A stretch of 20,057 nt of DNA from contig DAITMB010000094.1 in the NCBI GenBank assembly GCA_036835375.1, positions 1 to 20,057 on the forward strand. The letters run 5' to 3'. The notes below the pieces were generated by a model that ran no database searches, was not told the origin of the DNA, and saw only the letters and a list, made by a program, of their open reading frames with translations. Below are positions 6,902 through 15,347 of this stretch, piece by piece. How positions within the stretch are numbered: position 1 is the stretch's first letter; each line of letters begins with the position of its first letter. The DNA is from JANQTF01 sp036835375 (GTDB taxonomy: Bacteria; Bacteroidota; Bacteroidia; J057). The translations under genes were made by a program, and so were the position numbers.

Positions 6902-8716
6902 ATGCTGCGTAGGTTAACTTTCTTCCTTCTCCTTTTTCCGTGTTGCGCTGCGACATACGCCCAGCAAGATTCCGTGGCGATGTGGGGAACAGATGCGAAG
7001 GCGGAGGCGTATCTGCTTCGCGGCAAGCGCTATTTGAGCCTCGGAGAATATCGAAAAGCGCTCGTGGTACTTGATTCGGCCCTTCAACGGCCTTCGCACC
7101 CCAAGACGACCACAGCGCAATATCTCCGGGGGATGGCTTGGTTTTATCTTGGAGAAGGAGACTCTGCCCTGGCCCACTTCGACCGATTCCTTCGAGATTA
7201 TCCCCGCTCACGGTTTGTGGCTGACACCCGCTATCATCGGGCCTTGTTGTTGCTCGATGGCTGGCCCGACACCCGAGCTGAGGGAATTGAGCAACTGCTC
7301 CTCCTGTACCGACAGGACAGCCTCCCAGATTTGTCCGCTGCTGCTCTGGGTCGCTTGCGACAAACTTTCTTTCAAAGCTGCGATACTGCGATGCTTCAGT
7401 CCATCCGCCGAAGCGCTCCGCCACACGAGCAATTGACCTACCTCGAACCAATTTGCTTTTGCCTGGCCACGCGCTACGATCAATCCAAGCGTGCAGAGAA
7501 ACTTTTTTATGACTATAAAAAAGGACATCAAACGGGCAGCGCCTTCTTAGAAAGGCTGTTTGATCCTAGGCGCCAAGATCGCTATGGGCAGCGGCAGGAA
7601 ATTAAAATTGCCGTGTTTCTCCCTTTGTTTCTGGAGGACAGCATCCCAGGAGACGTACGATCAATTCCTCGAAACAGCCGCATAGCCTTGGAATTTTGGG
7701 AGGGCTTTCAAATGGCTTACGAGGAAATAGAACCTCGACTGAAGCGAAAAGTCACCCTCAAAGTTTTTGATTCACGTCGAGACAGTCTCACGGTGGTGAA
7801 CCAGCTCGCTGAGTTAGACCGCTGGTATCCCGATCTGGTGATCGGAGATGTGTACAATGTGCAGACCGAGATCCTCTCACGCTGGGCCGAGCGCACGGGA
7901 ACGCCGCAAATTGTGCCCTTTTCGCCAAGTGAAGAACTCTTGGACAACAGCTCCTTCACCTTTTTGGCACACCCTGAAATTGCTGTTCACGGTGTCAAAT
8001 TGGCTACCTACGGCCTCGATTCTCTTCAACTCGATCGGGTAGCCGTGATCAGCAATGGGAGTCGCTCCTCCGAGCGGCTGGCCGCATCCTTCATCAAAAC
8101 CTTCGAAGCCAGAGGAGGGGAAGTCGTGATGATCAAGATCGATTCAACCTTCAACGAAACCAGCGCCAAGACCATCACTGCTAGCATTCGTAAGCTGCGG
8201 ACGCAGCGGGTGCAGGGAGTTTTTTTGGCACTATTTGACGATCAGGAGAGTGCCGGCCTGGTCCTAAACCAAATGAGTCAGCTGGAGATGAATCTCAAAG
8301 TTCTCGGCTCTCCGCACATGTGGAAACGATTTGAAAACATTGACCGCGATTTGAAAGACCGTTTCCAAATCACCTTCTCAACTTCTTTCATGTGTGACCG
8401 GGAAGACAGTCTCTACCTTGGCTACTTTCAGCGCAGCCTCGCTCAAAATCATTTGCCGCCAAGTGAATTTCACACGCAAGGCTATGACATCGGAAATTGG
8501 ATATTGGCAGTGACCAACGAATATCCCTTCGAGCACATGTCCTTGGCGGACTACCTGAGAAATTATCCTTCTTTCCGCGGTATTCACCAGGACTTTGATT
8601 TTCAGGGCAAACAGAGCAACCAATTTGTGAACCTCGGCCAATATCGGGATGGCTCGGTGAAAAAAATTGGGTCAGGTGCGCAATGGCGGATTCAAGAGCA
8701 GAAGTTCGACGAATAG
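6902..8716 (+). CDS. Exported TPR plus type 1 periplasmic-binding-fold protein (first paralogue)
   Basis: The 604-residue protein has a signal peptide (1-20, cut near TYA/QQ). Residues about 33-110 look like two TPR-type helical repeats (AEAYLLRGKRYLSLGEYRKA, then QYLRGMAWFYLGEGDSALAHF), continuing as a helical region to about 215. From about 233 to the end it resembles the periplasmic-binding-protein type 1 fold (IKIAVFLPLF, EGFQMAYEE, DSRRD, GDVYNVQ, PFSPSEEL). Such domains are usually annotated as amino-acid ABC transporter substrate-binding, but no transporter gene is adjacent. The same TPR-plus-PBP architecture occurs in LpoA, the outer-membrane activator of PBP1A in gammaproteobacteria; a similar role is inference. 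It is 15 bases behind guaA and followed by its lipoprotein paralogue. Confidence 0.8.
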   Translation: MLRRLTFFLLLFPCCAATYAQQDSVAMWGTDAKAEAYLLRGKRYLSLGEYRKALVVLDSALQRPSHPKTTTAQYLRGMAWFYLGEGDSALAHFDRFLRDYPRSRFVADTRYHRALLLLDGWPDTRAEGIEQLLLLYRQDSLPDLSAAALGRLRQTFFQSCDTAMLQSIRRSAPPHEQLTYLEPICFCLATRYDQSKRAEKLFYDYKKGHQTGSAFLERLFDPRRQDRYGQRQEIKIAVFLPLFLEDSIPGDVRSIPRNSRIALEFWEGFQMAYEEIEPRLKRKVTLKVFDSRRDSLTVVNQLAELDRWYPDLVIGDVYNVQTEILSRWAERTGTPQIVPFSPSEELLDNSSFTFLAHPEIAVHGVKLATYGLDSLQLDRVAVISNGSRSSERLAASFIKTFEARGGEVVMIKIDSTFNETSAKTITASIRKLRTQRVQGVFLALFDDQESAGLVLNQMSQLEMNLKVLGSPHMWKRFENIDRDLKDRFQITFSTSFMCDREDSLYLGYFQRSLAQNHLPPSEFHTQGYDIGNWILAVTNEYPFEHMSLADYLRNYPSFRGIHQDFDFQGKQSNQFVNLGQYRDGSVKKIGSGAQWRIQEQKFDE

Positions 8717-8824
8717 GCGATCAGCCAGAGCAAATACGAGAAGGGATTTGTTATCTTGAGGCGAAATAATTTTCATTCGGATCAAATCAAGGCCCTACGC
8801 AGGTTCTACCTCCAAGATCACCTC

Positions 8825-10615
8825 ATGAACCGTTTCCTGATATTCTTCTTGCTCCTACCGCTGGCTTCCTGCAACTTGTTTCGACAAGTCCCCCCTCCTT
8901 CCAATCCTCAGACGGAGGCGCTCTTGATCAAGGGAAAGCAATTTCTTCAAAAGGAAGATTACCTGAATGCCTGGGATGCCTTTGAGATGGCCCGGGAGCA
9001 AGAATTCAATCGCTCTACTACAGCTGCTATTTACCTGGCAGGCTTGTCGGCTTACCGATTGACGTACATGGAAATCGCAGCCGCTCGATTTTCTCAAGTT
9101 CTCCAAGAGTATCCCCGATCCAAGTATGCAGAAGACGCCAAATATCATCTGGCCCTGATTCAACTGTCAAAACCAAAAGATCTTACCCAGGAATTTGCGG
9201 CACTCAACCAACTGATCACCCTTTACGACAATGCCCGCGACCCCAGACTCAAGCAATTGGCACTCGCCTCGTGGCGAAACCATCTCTTTGCAGTGAGCGA
9301 TCGGGACGTCTTGGAGTCCTACTTGCGCAACGCACCTGATGCCCAACAGGGGTTGGTGATGGAAGCGCTTCTCTATCAAGTCTATACCCAGGATGGACCC
9401 CAAGTTGCGTTGGCCAGACTCAAAACCTACCGTGAGGAAGGAGGCAAAGTTACACCTTGGACCGATGCGCTTCTGCCCCTGAACACACCCGCCCTTGTCG
9501 TTGCTGATCCACGGTGGAAAGACCCGAATCTGCTCAAAATCGCTTTGGTACTGCCTTTTCAACTCGATCAGGCGGGATACCCTGGTTCTCTCTCCAGCAT
9601 CCCCAGCGCGCTGGTCCGTCCACTGGAGTTCTACGAAGGATTCCAAATGGCAGTAGATGAATTTCAGACCCAAAGCCCCAAACGGGTGTATCTTTCGGTG
9701 ATTGACTCGCGCAGAGATACGTTTCAAATACGGAGGCTTTTCAGCAAACTCGATTCGCTGGGGATACAATTCTTGGTCGGGGACATTTACAATGCACAGT
9801 CGCGGGTGCTCTCCGACTGGTCGGAATCCCGCAGGGTGCCCCAGCTCATTCCGCTGAGTCCTTCGGAGGAATTGATCACGGACAAACGAAACACTTTTCT
9901 CGCCAACCCAACCGCGCGGACGCATGGCGCAAGGATGGCGGAATACGCCTACGACAAATTAGGTCTTCGCCGCATTTTTGCCTTTACAGATGGAAGTGAG
10001 AGCACCGAAGAGTTGCTAGATGGCTTCCAAAAGACTTTCCTTTCCAGAGGCGGGTCGATCGACACCTTGGCTTTCAGCCAAAATTACCAAGAATTAGCAG
10101 TCAAAGAAATTCCCAAGCTTGCGAGAAGTATTCCCGACCAAGGGCGGAATGTCGGGGTGTATATTCCCGTCATGGGAAATGAAGAAGCGAGCAGCCTCAT
10201 CCTCAATATTTTGCTTCAACAAGGCAAGAGAGTCCCTGTGCTTGGCTCCCCCCACTTTCGCAGCAGCTACAACAGCATTCCGTCTGAGACCAAGGCGAAC
10301 TTCAATTTGATCTTCAGCACTTCTTATCTTATTGACACCGAAGATCCTCAATATCAGCAGTTTTACCAGAAGTACTTAACCCAGTTTTCATTCCCCCCTT
10401 CTGAGAATGCCATTCAAGGCTACGACACAGGCAAGTATGTCCTGCGCCAACTTTCGGCTTATTCTCCCGACCTTGGATTCGAACTCAGCGCCTACCTCCG
10501 TGCGTCTGGCGCAGTCCCGAGTCTCCACATTCCTTACCGATTTCAGTCCACGCAAAGCAACCAGCTCGTCAACCTCGGCCAGTACACAGATCTGGGCGTG
10601 ATCAGACTAGAATAA
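8825..10615 (+). CDS. TPR plus type 1 periplasmic-binding-fold lipoprotein (second paralogue)
   Basis: The start at 8825 gives a 596-residue lipoprotein: hydrophobic leader MNRFLIFFLLLPLASC with lipobox LASC and C16 as the acylated residue. An upstream in-frame start at 8756 would place 23 charged residues before the leader and is unlikely. Residues about 31-110 carry TPR-like repeats. From about 248 on it resembles the periplasmic-binding type 1 fold and is clearly paralogous to the preceding protein. Shared blocks are EGFQMA, DSRRD, GDIYNAQSRVLSDW, PLSPSEEL, ENAIQGYDTGKYVL and a closing SNQLVNLGQYTD. The mature N-terminus (NLFRQ) has no Asp at +2. The 108-base gap before it has no exact promoter box, so read-through from guaA is likely. 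Its stop is 1 base from the convergent rhamnosidase stop. Confidence 0.8.
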   Translation: MNRFLIFFLLLPLASCNLFRQVPPPSNPQTEALLIKGKQFLQKEDYLNAWDAFEMAREQEFNRSTTAAIYLAGLSAYRLTYMEIAAARFSQVLQEYPRSKYAEDAKYHLALIQLSKPKDLTQEFAALNQLITLYDNARDPRLKQLALASWRNHLFAVSDRDVLESYLRNAPDAQQGLVMEALLYQVYTQDGPQVALARLKTYREEGGKVTPWTDALLPLNTPALVVADPRWKDPNLLKIALVLPFQLDQAGYPGSLSSIPSALVRPLEFYEGFQMAVDEFQTQSPKRVYLSVIDSRRDTFQIRRLFSKLDSLGIQFLVGDIYNAQSRVLSDWSESRRVPQLIPLSPSEELITDKRNTFLANPTARTHGARMAEYAYDKLGLRRIFAFTDGSESTEELLDGFQKTFLSRGGSIDTLAFSQNYQELAVKEIPKLARSIPDQGRNVGVYIPVMGNEEASSLILNILLQQGKRVPVLGSPHFRSSYNSIPSETKANFNLIFSTSYLIDTEDPQYQQFYQKYLTQFSFPPSENAIQGYDTGKYVLRQLSAYSPDLGFELSAYLRASGAVPSLHIPYRFQSTQSNQLVNLGQYTDLGVIRLE

Positions 10616-10616
10616 C

Positions 10617-13334
10617 TTAATCTACCTGAGCGGGGGACCAATCATAAGAAAATTGGTGTGTACCCGATCCAAGTTGCAGGACGAGGTCCTGGTCGTCGGC
10701 CTTGTCAATCGTGCCGGTGACCATTTTTCCAGCAGAATGGGGCAACTTCAGGGTAGCCGTAGTATTGGGCGGCAATGCACATTCGAAGCGAATCTGATCT
10801 CCCTCCAGGCGCCAGCCCGCCTCGATGGAACCATACACGGACTCGAAAGTCGCTGACGCGTGGCTAAGGGTTCCTCCCGGCTGCGGTTGCAAAATCACGT
10901 GCTGGTATCCAGGTGAATTCGCATCAGGGTTGATCCCACACACATCGCGGTACAGCCAGTCGCCGATCGCTCCATAGGCGTAATGGTTGAAGGAATTCAT
11001 GCCTACGTCCTGATATGCGCCATCGGGTTGAATTCCATCCCAGCGCTCCCAGATCGTGGTCGCGCCTTTAGTGACGGGATAGAGCCAGGAGGGATATTCC
11101 TGACGATGAAGTAGTTGATAGGCAAGATCCAGGTATCCCGCTTTTGTCAATACAAAACACAGGTAGGGCGTGCCAAGAAATCCCGTGGTGAGATGGCCAT
11201 AGCGCTTCACGTTGGCGGCCAAATTTGCCGCGACTTGCTCCCGTTGTTCATCCGCTACCATGTCGAAATGCAGGGCAAGAACATAGGCCGTTTGGGTTTC
11301 GGAGACTAGGCGACCCGCAGGCGAAAGATACTCTTGCTGAAAGGCTTGGCGAATTTTGGGTAACAATTTTTCATACCGCCGCGCATCTTCTTCCTTGCCC
11401 AATACTTGGGCGGTATTCCACATGATCCAGGTGGCATGCGCAAAAAAGGCCTGCTGGATCAGGGGCTTGAAGGTAATGGCGCTTCCGCCCGAGAGGTCGT
11501 AGGGTGGATTGTAGGAGAGCCAATCGCCAAAATGCCAGCCACTGGTCCAGAGCAGGGATTCGCCCGACTGATCGATCATATAGTCCAGCCAACCCTTCAT
11601 GCTTTCATATTGCGTTTCCAACACCCGCCGATCACCGTAGCGCTCATAGAGCTGCCAAGGGATGATGAGGCCTGCATCGGACCAGCCTGTCGCGCTCGCA
11701 ATCATTTGGCCAGCGAGCACGTTGGGCACCACGATCGGAATTTGCCCATCTTCCAACTGATCGGCAGCCATGTCCCCCAACCATTTGCTGAAAAAGGTGC
11801 CCACATCGTAGTTGAAAGCTGCTGTACTAAAAAATGCTTGTGCATCGCCGGTCCATCCCAGCCGCTCGTCGCGCTGTGGACAATCGGTAGGCACATCAAG
11901 AAAATTGCCCTTTTGTCCCCATCGAATGTTTTCTTGTAGCTGATTGATCAGACTGTCGGAGCAGGTGAAACTACCTGTGGAAGGCATGTCCGAATGAACG
12001 ACCACACCAGAAAAATCGATGGCACGCAGGGTTCCCGGCCAGTTTTCGACGCGGAGGTAGCGAAAGCCCATGAAGGTGAAGTGCGGCTCATAGGTCTCCA
12101 TATCTCCCCCGCGTAGGGTGTATCGGATTTGTTGATCGGCGCTGCGAAGATTCTCCGTGTAGAAATTCCCGTCCTGATCCAGCACCTCGGCATGAGAAAT
12201 GGTCACGGTGTGCCCGCTTTCGCCCTGGACCGAAAATTTCACCCACCCGACCATATTTTGTCCAAAATCAATCACCTGCTCTCCTTTTGGCGTGCTAAAC
12301 ACGCGCAAGGCCGGCAGCTCTTCGATGCGTCGCACGGGTGTTCCCACTGGCGCAATGAGTCGAGCGACGCCCAAATCGAGGACTTCCACAGGCGACCACC
12401 CTTCGCACGAAAACGATGCCTGGGTCCATCCAGGGGTTTCTTGCCGGGCGTCGTATCTTTCGCCATTGTATAAATCTGACGATAAGATGGGACTTGGGTG
12501 AGCAGTCCAATCAGGTCCGCTCAGCACCTTCACCACGCGCCCGTCGCGGTAGGTAAGCTCCAATTGTGCCAAAAGCGCCAGGCGATCACCATACACGCCG
12601 CGCTGGCCGGACCACCCTAAATTTCCCCGAAACCATCCATCTCCCACCGTCACGCCGATGGCATTGTCGCCCCGCGAAAGCAGGTCTGTCACATCATAGG
12701 TTTGGTATTGAAGCCGCTCCTGATAGGAAGTCCAGCCTGGAGCCAGGCAATCTTCACTGATGGGGCGACCATTGAGCTGCGCTTCATACACGCCTTGGGC
12801 CGTCACATAGAGCCTGGCTTGGGTCACCGCCCCCTCCACCCGGAAGTCGTGTCGATATTGATGGGCTGCCAGGGAGGAATCTCCTGTCTCGGGCCACGTC
12901 GCACTGATCCACTGTGCTTGCCAGTCGTCCGAGGCGAGTTTGCCCATTTCCCAAAAGGCGATGTCCGACCAGGCAGAAGATTGCCCGTGATTGTCCCAAA
13001 TCCGCACCTGCCAGTAGTAGCGTCGGCTGCTGAGGAGCGAAGGCCCTCCGTAGGGCAGTAAATGCGACTGTCTTTCGGCGACTTTCCCGCTTTGCCAAAT
13101 CAGATCTTTCCCTTTGGCCAGCGCGGTAGGAGAATTGCCTACGCGAAGCTCATAAGCAGTCTGGAGGGTGCCAGGCCGTTCGCTACGTATTTTCCAACTC
13201 AGTCGGGGTTGCAGAATATCCATTCCGATGGGTTGAGACAGAGATTCTGTCCGTAGGTCGTAAGTACTGAGCTGGGCGGTCAATGAAGCAGTGCTCCCCA
13301 TGCAAAGGAGGAAAAGGAGGATTCGAATGGTCAT
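10617..13334 (-). CDS. GH78 alpha-L-rhamnosidase, exported
   Basis: This enzyme family removes terminal alpha-L-rhamnose from plant or microbial glycosides and polysaccharides. The chosen ATG at 13334 gives 905 residues and a good signal peptide (MTIRILLFLLCMGSTASLTA/Q); the frame is open 14 codons further to 13376, but those residues weaken the leader. N-terminal beta-sandwich domains (about 21-430) are followed by the (alpha/alpha)6 catalytic domain. That domain carries VPTDCPQRDERLGWTGDAQ with D484, E490 and D497, and a second acidic site in TTIWERWDG (E763), both hallmarks of GH78. A beta domain closes the protein. There is no lipobox and no T9SS tail, so periplasmic location is likely. 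No SusC/SusD pair or other glycosidase is next to it, so it is not visibly part of a polysaccharide-utilisation locus. Confidence 0.93.
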   Translation of the reverse strand: MTIRILLFLLCMGSTASLTAQLSTYDLRTESLSQPIGMDILQPRLSWKIRSERPGTLQTAYELRVGNSPTALAKGKDLIWQSGKVAERQSHLLPYGGPSLLSSRRYYWQVRIWDNHGQSSAWSDIAFWEMGKLASDDWQAQWISATWPETGDSSLAAHQYRHDFRVEGAVTQARLYVTAQGVYEAQLNGRPISEDCLAPGWTSYQERLQYQTYDVTDLLSRGDNAIGVTVGDGWFRGNLGWSGQRGVYGDRLALLAQLELTYRDGRVVKVLSGPDWTAHPSPILSSDLYNGERYDARQETPGWTQASFSCEGWSPVEVLDLGVARLIAPVGTPVRRIEELPALRVFSTPKGEQVIDFGQNMVGWVKFSVQGESGHTVTISHAEVLDQDGNFYTENLRSADQQIRYTLRGGDMETYEPHFTFMGFRYLRVENWPGTLRAIDFSGVVVHSDMPSTGSFTCSDSLINQLQENIRWGQKGNFLDVPTDCPQRDERLGWTGDAQAFFSTAAFNYDVGTFFSKWLGDMAADQLEDGQIPIVVPNVLAGQMIASATGWSDAGLIIPWQLYERYGDRRVLETQYESMKGWLDYMIDQSGESLLWTSGWHFGDWLSYNPPYDLSGGSAITFKPLIQQAFFAHATWIMWNTAQVLGKEEDARRYEKLLPKIRQAFQQEYLSPAGRLVSETQTAYVLALHFDMVADEQREQVAANLAANVKRYGHLTTGFLGTPYLCFVLTKAGYLDLAYQLLHRQEYPSWLYPVTKGATTIWERWDGIQPDGAYQDVGMNSFNHYAYGAIGDWLYRDVCGINPDANSPGYQHVILQPQPGGTLSHASATFESVYGSIEAGWRLEGDQIRFECALPPNTTATLKLPHSAGKMVTGTIDKADDQDLVLQLGSGTHQFSYDWSPAQVD

Positions 13335-13688
13335 ACAAATGAGCGTAGTAGTGTGGCAAATCAGAAAGCTGGTCATGGAACTTAGAGAAAAAAAATTAAG
13401 AAAACACCATAGCAGTTGATGCGGTTATATGGCGGTGTTGATCATGCAGTTCGAAGGAATCATTTCTCCCATGCCTTTCTGTTCCTTTCAACCTAACATT
13501 TGGCTTCCCGTAAAAAAGGCGCCCCATGTGACTTTCACGCTCGCTACATGGCTATTCCTCTCTGTCATCCAGACTTGACGAAATAATTCATTCGACAAAT
13601 ATCTGACGATCAAGGACTTACCGACTACTACTTTGCGATTTATTAACACGGCTTTTTTTGTTTCTCACCATTTATAACCACTTCCATC
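13335..13688. other. Divergent intergenic region, rhamnosidase / peroxiredoxin
   Basis: About 350 bases without a supported gene. The promoters for both flanking genes should lie here. Near-matches are seen: CAAATATC around 13597 on the rhamnosidase side, and TACTTTG (one spacer base short of TAnnTTTG) near 13629 on the peroxiredoxin side. Neither is an exact consensus. Confidence 0.5.
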
Positions 13689-14324
13689 ATGTCGTTACGT
13701 CTCGGAGATGTCGCTCCAAATTTTGATGCGCTCACCACGCAAGGCCCTGTCAATTTCTATGAATTTTTGGGAGAGGGCTGGGGCATTCTCTTCTCGCATC
13801 CTGCCAATTACACCCCTGTATGCACCACAGAGCTGGGGATGGTCGCCCGCCTCAAGGCAGAGTTTAATAAAAGAAACACCCAAGTGATCGGGCTCAGTGT
13901 CGATCCTATCGATGACTTTGACGGCTGGCTTGCCGACATTAAGGACACCCAAGGCGCCGAAGTCAATTTCCCAATCATTGCTGACGCCGACCGCACAGTC
14001 GCTACGCTGTATGACATGATCCACCCGAACGCATCGACTAAAAATACGGTTCGCTCGGTCTTCATCATCGGCCCAGACAAAACCCTGAAACTCTCCCTTA
14101 CCTATCCTCCCAGCACCGGACGCAACTTTGCTGAGATCCTCCGCGTGCTGGATTCCCTCCAATTGACTGCCGATTACAGTGTGTCCACTCCCGTAAACTG
14201 GGAAGATGGCGATGATGTGATCATCAGCCCTGCCATTCCTGACGACCAACTTGCCGCCAAATTTCCCAAAGGCTATGAGGTGGTGCGCCCTTACCTCAAA
14301 GTGACACCGCAGCCCAACAAATAG
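13689..14324 (+). CDS. 1-Cys peroxiredoxin (Prx6-type)
   Basis: The protein reduces peroxides through a single reactive cysteine and is probably cytoplasmic because there is no signal peptide. At 211 residues it fits the Prx6 family length. The peroxidatic motif P38-A-N-Y-T-P-V-C45 is intact, with the supporting arginine at about R122 (KNTVRSVF). C45 is the only cysteine in the whole protein, so there is no resolving cysteine and it must be a 1-Cys enzyme that uses an outside reductant. The C-terminal extension (about 160-211, with VNWEDGDDVII) is typical of the Prx6 group. The start ATG has an AT-rich upstream and no Shine-Dalgarno sequence. It stands alone with its own terminator. Confidence 0.95.
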   Translation: MSLRLGDVAPNFDALTTQGPVNFYEFLGEGWGILFSHPANYTPVCTTELGMVARLKAEFNKRNTQVIGLSVDPIDDFDGWLADIKDTQGAEVNFPIIADADRTVATLYDMIHPNASTKNTVRSVFIIGPDKTLKLSLTYPPSTGRNFAEILRVLDSLQLTADYSVSTPVNWEDGDDVIISPAIPDDQLAAKFPKGYEVVRPYLKVTPQPNK

Positions 14325-14345
14325 CGCGTAGATACGACACGCTTT

Positions 14346-14384
14346 ACTGGCAAGACGAGTTGAAATCGTCTTGCCAGTTTTTTT
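14346..14384 (+). terminator. Strong terminator of the peroxiredoxin gene
   Basis: A perfect 13-bp stem (ACTGGCAAGACGA paired with TCGTCTTGCCAGT) with a 7-base loop is followed by a run of seven T residues. It starts 21 bases after the peroxiredoxin stop codon. Confidence 0.97.
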
Positions 14385-14412
14385 ACCCTACAGATACAAG
14401 ATGAGGCTCACG

Positions 14413-14444
14413 AAAAACACCGATCAGCCAAGGGCCAATCGGTG
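14413..14444 (-). terminator. Second minus-strand terminator below rplT
   Basis: Read on the minus strand, a CACCGAT/ATCGGTG outer stem (7 bp) and an inner GCC/GGC pair separated by a small internal mismatch form an imperfect hairpin. It is followed by TTTTTCG. It lies about 120 bases beyond the rplT terminator, so it may end read-through or a separate short transcript. Confidence 0.65.
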
Positions 14445-14550
14445 AAAATAGGTTCGTTTCGATGAAAAGAAGGTGAAGAGATCTCAAGGTACGTCCTCAA
14501 ATCAAAGCCCTTGGAGGGAACATTTGAGCTGTACACGAGAGCCACATCGC
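14413..14550 (-). ncRNA. Candidate structured small RNA between two minus-strand terminators
   Basis: The segment lies between the rplT terminator and the second terminator. At its upstream end the minus strand reads TAAGTTTG (14555-14562), an exact TAnnTTTG -7 box without a visible -33. The segment then contains a hairpin with outer arms CTCAAAT/ATTTGAG (14496-14502 and 14522-14528) and an inner CCCT/AGGG pair, and ends in the terminator hairpin. This is what a roughly 135-base sRNA would look like, but it could also be a rplT 3' UTR element. The -7 box overlaps the T-rich tail of the rplT terminator. No match to a known RNA family is recognised. Confidence 0.3.
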
Positions 14551-14561
14551 AGCACAAACTT

Positions 14562-14598
14562 AAAGGAAGACGCCGACATATGGTAGTATGTCGGCGTC
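14562..14598 (-). terminator. Terminator of rpmI-rplT
   Basis: A perfect 12-bp stem (GACGCCGACATA paired with TATGTCGGCGTC) with a 6-base loop lies 44 bases after the rplT stop. The minus-strand tail is TTCCTTTA, which is only moderately T-rich. Confidence 0.85.
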
Positions 14599-14642
14599 GC
14601 AATCTGAAATATTTATATGCAAAAGAGAGCTTTTGATCAAAG

Positions 14643-14987
14643 CTATCTCACTTTCTCGACCACTGCCTTGAAGGCTTCGGGGTGATTCATGGCGAGATCT
14701 GCCAACACCTTGCGATTGAGGGAAATGTCGTTTTGATGGAGCTTGAAAATAAAGGTCGAATAGTTCAAATCGTATTGACGAACCCCGGCGTTGATCCTGG
14801 CAATCCACAGGCGGCGGAAAGCACGCTTGCGGTTTTTGCGGTCACGATACGCGTAGAGCCAAGACTTTTCGATCTGGTTTTTGGCAACCGTCCAGACGTT
14901 TTTTTTGCGACCGAAGTAGCCCTTGGCGTACTTCATCATTTTTTTGCGGCGGGCGCGCGCGGCAACAGCGTTAACGGAACGTGGCAT
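14643..14987 (-). CDS. rplT: 50S ribosomal protein bL20
   Basis: This protein binds 23S rRNA early in large-subunit assembly. At 114 residues it matches the usual bL20 length. It starts PRSVNAVAARARRKKMMKYAKGYFG and has the very basic first half (RDRKNRKRAFRRLWIARINAG) and the second-half RNA-binding part typical of the family. It lies 57 bases after rpmI on the same strand, the conserved rpmI-rplT order, so the two share a transcript. The start is preceded by CACTCTAAGTC, with no Shine-Dalgarno sequence. A strong terminator follows. In other bacteria L20 represses its own operon through the upstream mRNA; no such structure is obvious here. Confidence 0.98.
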   Translation of the reverse strand: MPRSVNAVAARARRKKMMKYAKGYFGRKKNVWTVAKNQIEKSWLYAYRDRKNRKRAFRRLWIARINAGVRQYDLNYSTFIFKLHQNDISLNRKVLADLAMNHPEAFKAVVEKVR

Positions 14988-15044
14988 GACTTAGAGTGCT
15001 TTTTTCAAGGTAGATGGAAAAAGAAACTGAACCTGGAAGGGAAC

Positions 15045-15239
15045 CTATGCGCTGAGCATCGCAACTACGCGATTCATATCAGCGGGGTGGACCAGGCCGT
15101 CATTGCCAAGACGACGCTTGCGCTTTTTAGACTTCTTGGTGAGGATGTGGTTCATGAACGCATGCTTGCGCTTGAACTTTCCCGAGGCGGTTTTCTTAAA
15201 ACGCTTGGCGGCCCCGGAATTCGTTTTCATCTTAGGCAT
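15045..15239 (-). CDS. rpmI: 50S ribosomal protein bL35
   Basis: This 64-residue basic protein of the large subunit begins PKMKTNSGAAKRFKKTASGKF and ends in the lysine/arginine-rich SKKRKRRLGNDGLVHPAD segment, the standard bL35 pattern. The frame stays open upstream to 15299, but the added 20 residues are not family-like and would start upstream of the predicted transcript start. It is the first gene of the rpmI-rplT unit and is preceded by a canonical promoter. In many bacteria infC is the upstream partner; here a TPR gene is upstream instead, 108 bases away, and infC is not visible in the window. Confidence 0.97.
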   Translation of the reverse strand: MPKMKTNSGAAKRFKKTASGKFKRKHAFMNHILTKKSKKRKRRLGNDGLVHPADMNRVVAMLSA

Positions 15240-15269
15240 GATGCTACGCGATGGTATTAAAGTGGACCG

Positions 15270-15299
15270 CAAAGATAGGGAGATCCGTGGGAATGACAA
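15270..15299 (-). promoter_or_regulatory. Canonical Bacteroidota promoter for rpmI-rplT
   Basis: On the minus strand TTG (15297-15299) is followed after 19 bases by TATCTTTG (15270-15277). This fits the reported Bacteroidota -33/-7 arrangement (TTG, 19-21 bases, TAnnTTTG). Transcription would start near 15265, giving a leader of about 26 bases. It is the best promoter in the window. Confidence 0.75.
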
Positions 15300-15347
15300 G
15301 CATATTTTGAAGGAAAATATAGAGGAACCTCTTCGTCTGCTTCTCCC

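Noticed and set aside
8747..8774. TTTG ... TAATTTTC as a promoter for the second paralogue
   Set aside because: The last base of the -7 is wrong and the spacing is 16 instead of 19-21 bases.
14408..14602. 64-codon minus-strand frame below rplT
   Set aside because: It begins inside the rplT terminator hairpin and ends just past the second terminator hairpin. No family is recognisable; a non-coding explanation fits the hairpins better.
14682..15260. 192-codon plus-strand frame opposite rplT and rpmI
   Set aside because: It is the reverse strand of two well-identified ribosomal genes and shows no domain.
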